A stretch of DNA of 64,000 nt, from assembly GCA_012064385.1 (NCBI GenBank), contig QRDG01000941.1:776092-840091 (forward strand), written 5' to 3'. The notes below the pieces were generated by a model. The model was not told the DNA's origin and did not search any database. It worked only from the letters and a program-made list of their open reading frames with translations. How positions within the stretch are numbered: the stretch's first letter is position 1; every line of letters begins with the position of its first letter. Of this stretch, positions 55,993 through 64,000 are shown piece by piece. Position numbers and translations under genes: made by a program. The stretch is from Puccinellia tenuiflora (Eukaryota > Streptophyta > Magnoliopsida > Poales > Poaceae).

Positions 55993-57849
55993 GTTTATTA
56001 AGCATATTCATGTTTATGATAATAGTTTATTATCAATGCTATAATTGTATTAAATGGAAACATAATACATGTGTGGAATATAAACACCAGGAGTCCCTAG
56101 TGAGCCTCTACAGGACTAGTTCGTTGATCAATAGATAGTTAGAGTTTCCTAACTATGTACTTGTTATAGTCACTTGATAACGGAGTCTCGTCATTGGGAG
56201 AATGACTTGATGGACATGACCCAAACAATAAAGAGTTGCAATTAATCGTGTCACAAAAGTTTTGTTGTCAACACTTTTAATATGCCAAATATAGTTTCCT
56301 TAGACCATGAGATTATATCACTCCCGTGCACCGGAGGAATACTTTGTGGACATCAAACGTCACTTCGTAACTGGGTGACTATAAAGGTGGCTTTCAGGTA
56401 TCTCCGATGGTGGGTTGTTGGGTGATATGAATCGAGAGTGGGATTTGTCCCTCCTTGTGACGGAGAAGATATCTCTAGGCCTTCTCGGTAATATAGCATC
56501 AAAAGTCTGTAGGCATGTGATTAGGTTGTAATCACGAGGATCCTATATTATGGATGAGTAAAGAGAACTTGCCGGTAACGAGATTAAACTTGACATGGGG
56601 ATGTCAACGATTATATCTCGGGCAAGTAAAATATCGTGAGACAAAGGGAATCGTATATGAGATTAATTGAATCTCCGACCTCGTGGTTCAATCGAGAAAA
56701 GGTTTTCGTTGAGTGTATAGGAATTAATATGGGCATCCCGGTCCCTCTATTAATTATTGATATGATCATGTCTGTGCATTCTCGAACTCACACACTTAAC
56801 GCTCCGATGAAATTAGGTTTTGCGATGAATTAAATGATGAAACAAACGAATAATGATTCGGTGTCTCGGATGGGATCTCGGACATCACGAGAGGTTCCGG
56901 AGGAGTCCGGAGAATAAGATTCATATATGGAAAGTTGTTTCCGGAGGTTTCGGAAAAGTTCCGGAAATTATTTATAGGGTATCGGAAGGTTCCGGAATGT
57001 TCTAGAAGGATCTAGAAGTGTGACCCACATATTGTATGGGGGCCCACATGGACCATAGGGGTGCAGCCACCACATGGTGTGCCGCACCACATAGGGCCAC
57101 ATGGGCCATGCGGCTAAGGAAGGAGGGGAATCCCACTCCTAGTTGGACTAGGAGTTGGGCCTCCACCCCTTTAGGAAAGGGGCCCAAGGAGGAGTCCTAG
57201 TTGGACTCCAACTTGGGGGGCAAGCAAGGGCCGGCCGGCCCCTTGCCTTAACCCTAGCCCGGCCACCTATAAAAAGGGGGGAGGGGAGGGGTGCGGCACA
57301 CCCAAGGGAGCCACCCCAGCCGCACCACCTCCTCCACCCCAAACCCTAGCCGCGCCACCCCTTCTCCCGGAGGGCTGCCGCGCCCCTCCACCAAGAGCTG
57401 CCGCACCTCCCTAACCCTAGGGTGCTGCACCACCTCCTCCTCTCCTTCTCCTCTCGCTTGGTTTGGTGAAGCCTCGCACGTGGAGATCATCATCGACACC
57501 GGCACTACCGTCGTGCTGCTGAGATCATCAAGGACACGCCCTCTCGCTTGCGGGATCAAGGAGTTGACGTCTTCATCGAGTCGTACGTGTGGACACCGCG
57601 GAGGTGCTGCCCGTTGCTGCACTTCACCGGATTGGATCTCGAGGATAATACATCTCCTCGCGACTAGACGAGTCTAGTTGCGAGGATGGACTAGCCAACC
57701 CCTGCACCGACAAAACGCGTTTGTTGATCTTCGAGGGTAAGAGATTGGATCTCATCTTCGCTATCTCCATCTAGTAGATCTAGATCCTTGGGGTTTATTC
57801 CGCTTGCCGCGTAGGATTTTTTTTTGTTTTCTATGCTGCGACCCCATCA
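55993..57849 (+). repeat. 3' LTR of element B, start missing
   Basis: Begins inside the LTR at gtttattaagcatattcatg and ends gaccccatca. Very similar to 50059-51940; one difference is a short deletion near 56790 where gggttcgag-type sequence is lost. Confidence 0.88.
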
Positions 57850-58475
57850 GTAAGGGTGTTTCAAGGGCATAAAATGACTGTACTTCGTGTGTCTGTCCAC
57901 CACTACCAGAATGACTGTATATCCATGTGATTTTGGCAATCCTTCAATGAAATCTATGGAGACATCCTCCCATGGTCCATCAGGTAGAGGTAAAGGGCAC
58001 AGAAGGCCGAGATACCTACAATGTTCATGTTTTGCTTGCTGGCAAACATGGCATTGCTGAACAAAATTTTCCACTGCTTTCTTAATTCCTGTCCAGTGAA
58101 ACAGTTTGTGTAGCCTCTGATAACTAGCCTGAAATCCAGAGTGGCCTCCAATTGGTGATGCATGGAAGGCCTCAATTAACTTTGTCTGAAGTCCACTATT
58201 TGTTCCAATCCAAATCTTTTCTTGTAACGAATGATGCCATTAACCAAAGAGAAGTCTGACACAGCATTGGGTGTGACTGCTAATTGCTGGAGCAATTCTT
58301 GAGCTTCACTATCCACCACATAAGAATTGAGCACTTCCTGCAGCCACACTGGCTGAGCAGTAGAAACAGATTGTATGGCAAATACATGCCCTACCCTGGA
58401 CAAGGCATCCGCTGCTTTATTGTCAATCCCTTTCTTATGTTCAAATTTAAACTGCAAACCCACCAATTTTGTCAT
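57850..58475 (-). pseudogene. pol: Gypsy RNase H end and integrase N-terminus
   Basis: 58475-58176 holds the RNase H end (NKAADALSRV) and the start of integrase. A frameshift follows near 58180. 58074-57850 continues with the HHCC-type zinc region (CHVCQQAKHEH) and the first catalytic Asp (SIDFIEGLP), ending at HPY exactly where element B begins. The remaining catalytic residues are lost. Confidence 0.85.
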
Positions 58476-58513
58476 GGCTTTCTTCTGTAAATCTGAACTG
58501 AGTACCTGGTCCC

Positions 58514-59716
58514 CTAGATGACAAAGTCTTTGTGGTCAGTTTTTATCACAAAAGGACCTCTGGATATGTATGACCTCCACCTGTCCACAGCCATCATGAT
58601 TGCAAGAAATTCCTTTTCATAAATTGACAATTTCTTGTTGTTTTGCCCTAAAGCTTTGCTGTAAAAGGCCACAGGGTGTCCATTCTGACTGAGCACAGCA
58701 CCAATGCCAGAATGGCATGCATCAGTTTCAATGCAAAATGGTTGAGAGAAATCCGGCAATACCAATACTGGGGTGGACATCATGGCTTGTTTTAGTGCCT
58801 CAAATGCCACTTGTGCCTCAGCAGTCCATTGGAAAGCATGTTTCTTGAGCAAATCTGTTAATGGCTTTGCAATTATGCCATAATTCCTGACATATTTCCT
58901 GTAATACCCTGTGAAGCCCAAAATTCCCCTCAACTCAGCCAGGTTGGTAGGTGTGGGCCAATTTGCCATTGCAGATATCTTGTGAGGATCTGTGGCCACC
59001 CCTTTATCTGAAATGATATTCCCCACATATTCCAGTTGAGTCTGGGCAAGAGTGCACTTACTTCTTTTAGCAAAGAGCTTGTTTCTGCGCAAAATCTGTA
59101 ATACTTCTGCCAGATGTTTAGCATGGGACTCCAGATCTTTGTTGTAGACAAGTATGTCATCCATGAACACCAACACATGCTTCCGGACACACTGAGAGAA
59201 CACATAATTCATGAGGCACTGAAATGTGGCCGGCGCATTCGTCAGGCCAAAAGGCATGACCCTGAACTGAAACTTCCCATGATGGGTCTTGAAAGCTGTC
59301 TTAGCTTCATCTTCCTCCCTCATCCGGATTTGGTGGTATCCAGACCTCAAATCCAATTTGGAGAACCATTTAGTGCCAGCCAATTCATCCAATAGTTCAT
59401 CTATAATGGGTAGAGGAAATCTGCTTTTCACTGTAACATTGTTGAGCCTCCTATAGTCCACACAGAATCTCCAGGTGCCATCTTTCTTTTTAACTAGCAA
59501 AAGTGGAGATGCAAAGGGTGACATGCTCTGTGTGACTAGACCTGCTGCAATCATTTCATTTACCAGTCTTTCTATCTCATCTTTCTGCAGTGGTGAGTAT
59601 GTGTAAGGTTTAGAATTTACTGGGGTGCTGTCTAGCAACAAGGATATAGCATGATCAAAGGCTCTATGAGGGGGCAACTCTTGTGGGTCTTGAAACACGT
59701 CTTGATATTGATCCAA
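58514..59716 (-). pseudogene. pol: Gypsy reverse transcriptase and RNase H
   Basis: A 400-residue frame with full RT motifs: VDYRRLN, FSKLDLRSGYHQIR, PFGLTNAPATFQ, FMDDILVY (catalytic FxDD), then RNase H with ETDACHSGIGAVL and YSKALG. It ends at TAG 58514 after KTDHKDFVI through a one-base shift; the proper frame resumes at about 58510 (LGDQVL). The enzyme would copy element RNA into DNA. The domain is otherwise well preserved. Confidence 0.9.
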
Positions 59717-59727
59717 TGTGGTTTGAA

Positions 59728-60667
59728 TTATCTGGGCAGTGCAGTCTCACCTCCATCTTTAGTAAAAGAAACCACAGCCGTAGCCCATATGTCATTTCCT
59801 TTATATGATTTCTCCACTTGTTCCACTGAAATCTCTAGCAGTTTGCTAGTGATACTGTCTGTCAGTCCTTGCAACTGCATAGTATTCCCCTGGTGCTGGA
59901 ATCTGATCCATTTCTCTTGCCAATGGCAGGTCATCTCACCCCATTGTGCAAGCCAATCCATGCCTAATATAGCATCGTATCCACCACTCCAAGCCTTGAA
60001 CCTCTGTGTCACACAACATTTGTTGCCCATTGGCCACCTTAACTTTCATAGGCCTGTCCATCTTAACATCTTTGCATTGTAACTTGTCTACTAGCTGTTG
60101 GTCAATGAAGGCGTGGGAGCTCCCGGAGTCCACAAGTAGCAGCATGACTTGATTATCCACCAGTGCCCTCAACTTGATGGATTTTGTGTGTGTTGTCCCT
60201 GCTATTGCGTTCATAGTAAGGAAGGCAGATGCGCCTTCCACAGTTTCCTCTATTGCAATGGCATCCAATATGGCATCACTCAGTACTTCACCATCTTCTT
60301 CTGTATCTATTGCCTTTACTTGTGCCCCCTTGTTTGCACAGACATGACCAGGTGAAAACTTTTCCCCGCAGCCGTAACACAGCCCATTTGCATGCCTGTA
60401 TTCCTGGAGCTGCTTAGCTTTCCACACATCCACATGTGCAAATTGATTCCTCGTATGATTGAACTCCCCTTTGCTTACATACCCCCTGTTCCCAGCGTAC
60501 TTAGGTGCCTGACCCCCATGCTGTTTTCCCCGAAGCAACCTTGCCTCTTGCACTAAGGCATATTCAGAGGCAATTTGGACAGAATGTGGCAACTGAATTT
60601 CCACTGCTGCTTTAATCTCCTCCTTCAATCCTAGCACAAACTGTGTGACTAGAAAAGTCTCACTCAC
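59728..60667 (-). pseudogene. pol: Gypsy zinc knuckle and protease
   Basis: 60667-59936 covers the Gag C-terminus (TQFVLGLKEEIKAAV), a CxxC...HxC zinc knuckle (CYGCGEKFSPGHVC) and the aspartic protease (LLLVDSGSSHAFI). A frameshift near 60000 moves the rest (GYDAILGMDWL, QWGEMTCHW) to 60030-59728. A stop and a gap then separate it from the RT frame. Confidence 0.85.
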
Positions 60668-61461
60668 ATTCCCTTATACAGCCTCACTTGATACACCAGT
60701 TGATTGAAAACATTCTTATACTCCTGCACTGTCCCAGTTTGTTTGAGCTCCAGCAAATCTCGCATACATGTTCTGTGAACATTCATATCAAATTCTGCCA
60801 GAATTGCAGCTGCAAAAGCTTTCCAACTATGGCAAACATCGGTCAACTTCACTGACTGATACCAGTGCGCAGCATTGCCGTGGAGATGCAAAGACGCGGA
60901 CATCAACTTGAAATTCTCTGGAATCTAATACAGCAGGAAATATGACTTGTCTAACCACATGCGAACCCCCTCCCCTTTGAATCGCGGAAATTCCATCTTG
61001 GGCATCCACGTTCTCCTGTTACCGCTACCGCCTTCTTCCACATGAGTAGGCACGGGCAGTACCTTGGGCGCGTCCGGTGGTCGGACATGATGGCGCCAGT
61101 GCGCTCGTGGTGGTGGTGGTGGTGGAGCTCCTGGGGTTGCGGTAGAGGACTCCTTCCCCACTGATGACGGTGACGCGGCGTAGCACCCTTCCCCTGCCAG
61201 CCGTTCAGTCTCCGCGTCCACTGCCGTGGAAGATGCCTTCAGCACCCGCGCGGCATGAACTTGCTCCTGGTGGATCTGACCTATCGAGCTCATGGACAGG
61301 TTGACCTTGGCTTGTACTTGATCCAAACGCGCGACCTGCTCCCCAAATTTTGCATCCAAATCATCCAGGCGGGCCTGAATCGAAGAGATCTCTTCCATCT
61401 GTGCCTGAATTGCGTGCAGAGACTCGAATTCCTTCAGCACCTTCTCCTCAAACATCGCCAT
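60664..61461 (-). pseudogene. gag: Gypsy gag, interrupted
   Basis: Starts MAMFEEKVLKEFESLHAIQ with a coiled-coil-like N-terminus (about residues 5-65), then a Pro-rich linker and the start of the retrotransposon Gag domain (MEFPRFKGEGVRMWLDK). A TAG at 60927-60925 interrupts after YFLLY (CAG to TAG would be a single transition). The frame continues (IPENFKLMSASLHLHGNAAHWY) to a frameshift at about 60665. Confidence 0.88.
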
Positions 61462-61639
61462 CTGATCCGCTAGATGTCGCGTCTGAGCACTTGCCTTGAA
61501 CGGATCCGTTGTAACTCCCTCTGAATCAACCCCAACGCCGATTTCAAATTTACATCAGATCGCTAAAGAGCAATCCACAACCAATCGGTCGATGTTACAG
61601 GGCGTATCTCGAGTAGCGGAGCGCAGACGACCGAACAGA

Positions 61640-61651
61640 GCTCTGATACCA
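61640..61651 (-). other. Primer binding site of the Gypsy element
   Basis: The plus-strand gctctgatacca is TGGTATCAGAGC on the minus strand, three bases from the 5' LTR. Confidence 0.85.
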
Positions 61652-61654
61652 GGT

Positions 61655-62053
61655 TGTTATATCCTTGCCGATGGATTCCTCCGATCGGATTTGGGATGGT
61701 GACTGTGGCTTGGAGAAGAAGAAGCTGGGGTAGGAGAGAGAGAGAGAGAGAGAGACGAGACGAGACGAGACGAGAGGGAGAGGTCAGGGAGATATTTCAT
61801 TCATTTGATAGATGATGATTACAACTCCGAACCGAGCTTATAACAGCGCTCGCACCAACCCACACGCACACGTGCACGACACGGCTCACAGGCCCAACAC
61901 ATCCACACGACACTTCTGTCACGGCAGCCCTTTTCCCGGAATCGCTGTCGCGGCAGCATTCTCCTTCAGTTTCCTTTTCCCTGGCACGGCAGCCTTTCCC
62001 TTCAGTTCTTCTGCCGCGGCAGTGCCTGCATCCGATAGCTACCTGTTGTGACA
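61655..62053 (-). repeat. 5' LTR of the Gypsy element
   Basis: Matches 49074-49448. It is longer mainly because of an expanded (ga)n and (cgaga)n run at 61735-61775, absent or short in the partner. Confidence 0.9.
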
Positions 62054-62054
62054 G

Positions 62055-63059
62055 TTAAGCTCCTCCGCCGCTCCAGCTTACGGTCCGTTCGGTTTTTCCC
62101 CCGCCGCCGCCACACCCTCTACCACCGTCCCACCCGCTCCAACTCGAGAGCACCCCCTACCCCAGCCCGCTTTCCACAACCCCGCCTCCAAGATGCAGCC
62201 ATACTACTCTTTCCAGATCGAGAAGAGCGACAGTGTCGTCCACCCCGCGATGCCCAACTTCAGGTGCCAGGGCGGCGACCTCACCAAGGGCACCAACACC
62301 AGCGGAGCGTCCATCAACGGCAAGAATCTCGTCCACAAGCACACGGGTGTGGAGATTCCCTCTGTGTCCAACGCCGGTCCTCACCATCGCTTCGACATGA
62401 CACCATTCGGCTTGGGCCTCGACAGCACGCCCGCTGCATCTGTAACCGCTGGAAGCACGATGACTGCGAGTATGTCCTGTTCCCTGTTCTCGTCTACTCC
62501 GTCAATCTTACCTGTGAGTGCATCCACCGTGCCATCAGTTACTGCACATGTCGCTCCAGTGGTGTTTGGTGAAATGCCAATCACAAACTCATGTCTACAA
62601 AGTGTGAGCAGCGGTCCCAATTTGCGAAATCTTTATGGAATGCCTCAAGCTTATGGTCTCCATAATCTCAAACGCCGAAGTGTGTTCCTAGCAGATGGCA
62701 CTGAACATAGCTACTATGCGCTACCAGAAAATTATCCATTAGAGCAAGCTGCTCCAGAGACAATATTCGATGTCTATGATGACAAAACTGAGGATTGCTC
62801 GAATGTGTTTCTTGATGTGTCTGCTAGTACTCTTGAACAGCTGATATATGAAGAAGAGAAAAGTAAAAGTCATCAGGCTCCCAAGTGTTTTAGCATGCCA
62901 ACATTCAGCCCCGAGAGACCTACTGTTAGTGCATTCTGTTCGACAAATGATCAGCCAATCTATGATATGGAGAAACCGAATGGTGGTGAAAATTTGTCTT
63001 TTGCGACACAGGACAAAGAAAAACTTCTGAAATCCTTCAGCAAAGTTTCTGCATTTTGA
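62055..63059 (+). pseudogene. Element X ORF, after the Gypsy insertion
   Basis: This frame continues the Ala/Pro/Tyr-rich region from 49073 (LSSSAAPAYGPFGFSPAAAT), passes a Met at 62193 and ends at TGA 63057. It has Ser/Thr-rich stretches and short acidic patches (DVYDDKTEDCSN). I recognise no catalytic or zinc-knuckle motif. It might be an unusual Gag-like or accessory protein of element X. The upstream frameshift and the insertion make the full product impossible here. Confidence 0.5.
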
Positions 63060-63264
63060 AATGTTCCTGATGTATATGTGAGAAGAACATGCCAGGAGGA
63101 ATCCCAAGGTGATGAAAAATTATTTTGGGAGAAATATGTTTGCCAAACTGTTACAGGGCTTTCCGTATTGCTTTTTCCGTGGGATCCAGAAGCTTCAGCA
63201 TTTTTAGTTTCCCCTCTGAAAGTAGACACTGACAAGCCAATGATCATTCCTGAGAGACCTACTG

Positions 63265-63945
63265 ATGGTGTATTTAATTTTACAAATGAGAAGAAATCTG
63301 GAGAATGAATTACTTGTAGTGTGTTTCAGCAACGCTTCAGATAATGTATTCAGTGAAGAGGCCACATGTTTTCCATTTGCACATGGCCCTGTTACACATA
63401 CTGAAAGATCCATCATGCTCACAAACAAAAATAGCACCCAGGATGTCTCTATTTTGTCTGTCCAAGAAGAAACCGTGCACTGCAATGATGAGAAATTTGA
63501 GATAAATAGCAAGAAGCAAGATGCACTCATCAACAAGCACAGTATCATAAATCCTTCTGATCTGAACACTGACAAGGAAGTCCCATTTCCCCTGCAGTAT
63601 AAGTTACCATTGAGTAGTGCACCTTGTATATGGGATCCCGGCATAAACTTGTTCTCATATAAGAAGCTGCACATTTTTCCTTGGATTCCTGGTTCTGCTA
63701 TAATTATTCTCCAGCAAGTACACAATAAGAACATTTCTTCTTTGTTGGAGTTCTCGCTTGAGAAAGGAAGACATGTGCACTGGGACCCAGGTATCAAACT
63801 CCTCTTATGTGAGCTCTTGTGGTTGCAGACTATGACTAAAGGGACTGAATATGCATTGAGACATTTATTAGCTCTGAAATTTGATACTCATGATTCCACT
63901 TACTCCATGGATACCACAGCCACTATATGTTCTCCTACAAATTGA
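63265..63945 (+). pseudogene. Element X second ORF, WDPG repeats
   Basis: A 226-codon frame after 63059 in a different phase. It contains repeated 'WDPG/WIPG' units (CIWDPGINLFSYKK, FPWIPGSA, HWDPGIKLLL); a related WDPEASAF occurs in the preceding region (about 63180). 'PERPT' also occurs twice (about 62922 and 63252). The pattern suggests one repeat-bearing protein now broken by frameshifts. I do not recognise a function. Confidence 0.4.
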
Positions 63946-64000
63946 ATTCGGCAAGGGAGAAACTTTGCAGCGGTGCTCCATTTTTGCCTATCAATATTCA

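Larger units (their letters stand above)
50059..57849 (+). mobile_element. BARE/Angela-like gag-only element B
   Basis: Plus-strand relative of element A with 5' LTR, primer site, leader, gag, AT-rich interior and 3' LTR, and again no pol motif. Both LTRs lack their first bases (TGTTGGG...). The 5' edge is fused to Gypsy integrase sequence. The 3' LTR start is fused to interior sequence, with the polypurine region deleted. It inserted into the Gypsy element and was then trimmed. Confidence 0.85.
49074..62053 (-). mobile_element. Chromodomain Ty3/Gypsy element, Reina-like
   Basis: Minus-strand order: 5' LTR (62053-61655), primer site, gag, protease, RT, RNase H, integrase, chromodomain, polypurine tract, 3' LTR (49448-49074). 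Short LTRs (about 375-399 bp), a tRNA-Met primer and a chromodomain fit the Reina chromovirus clade. The target flanks are gttgg and gttaa, an imperfect 5-bp TSD. Removing the element restores the reading frame of element X. Element B (50059-57849) interrupts the integrase. Confidence 0.88.
48267..64000 (+). mobile_element. Unclassified LTR retroelement X (partial)
   Basis: 5' LTR, primer site and the first part of the coding region are present; the 3' LTR lies beyond the window. The element is interrupted by the Gypsy element 49074-62053. Its own sequence in the window is therefore about 2.75 kb. No protease, RT or integrase is visible so far, so class and autonomy are undetermined. Confidence 0.7.

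Noticed and set aside
61735..61775. Simple ga/cgaga run as a regulatory or CRISPR-like array
   Set aside because: It is a plain microsatellite expansion within one LTR; there are no spacers and the partner LTR has a shorter run.

Overview
This is a transposon-dense plant nuclear window from a grass, most likely Triticeae (wheat, Aegilops or barley). The evidence is BARE/Angela-like LTR termini, several Stowaway MITEs with TACTCCCTCC-type ends, grass-type Helitron ends and compact GC-rich first exons. No rRNA, tRNA, CRISPR or bacterial-type operon was seen. Only two host protein genes are well supported.

Layout. (1) 1-17160: left flank with small inverted repeats, then an apparent Helitron (1010-17160, minus) split by a complete 14.2-kb Sirevirus-like Copia element (2870-17066, plus, TSD gcagt). 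That Copia element carries a precise CACTA insertion (10059-12789, TSD caa) in its RNase H domain and a spliced-looking extra gene (13701-15182) downstream of pol. (2) 17161-27048: short intergenic stretch, then a BARE/Angela-like LTR element on the minus strand (18139-27048) that keeps gag but has no recognisable pol. A single N at 20259 marks a faulty contig join that duplicates about 378 bp. (3) 27049-33964: gene-poor sequence with two long inverted-repeat elements and a head-to-tail pair of Helitron-like units with tandem-duplicated ends and exon-like cargo.

(4) 33965-41700 is the genic island. It holds a six-exon DUF760 gene (34301-39857, plus; chloroplast protein of the UV-B-induced At3g17800 type) and, convergent to it, a two-exon gene for a 97-residue, probably mitochondrial, membrane protein (41670-41293, minus). 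Stowaway elements lie in and around them. (5) 41896-48266: a Pack-MULE-like element with a 9-bp TSD and an unusual gtagca-rich interior, then a deleted hAT/TTF-type transposase remnant.

(6) 48267-64000 is a three-level nest. An unclassified LTR retroelement (5' LTR at 48267, running off the right edge) was entered by an antisense chromodomain Ty3/Gypsy element with short LTRs (49074-62053, Reina-like). That element was entered by a second gag-only BARE-like element (50059-57849, plus). Both outer reading frames resume on the far side of the insertions.

Most retroelement ORFs carry stops or frameshifts and are best read as pseudogenes. The strongest candidates for undescribed biology are the spliced downstream gene of the Sirevirus-like element, the gag-only BARE-like lineage with a conserved intron-like segment, and the tandem Helitron structure. 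All calls come from reading the sequence; no database search was run.
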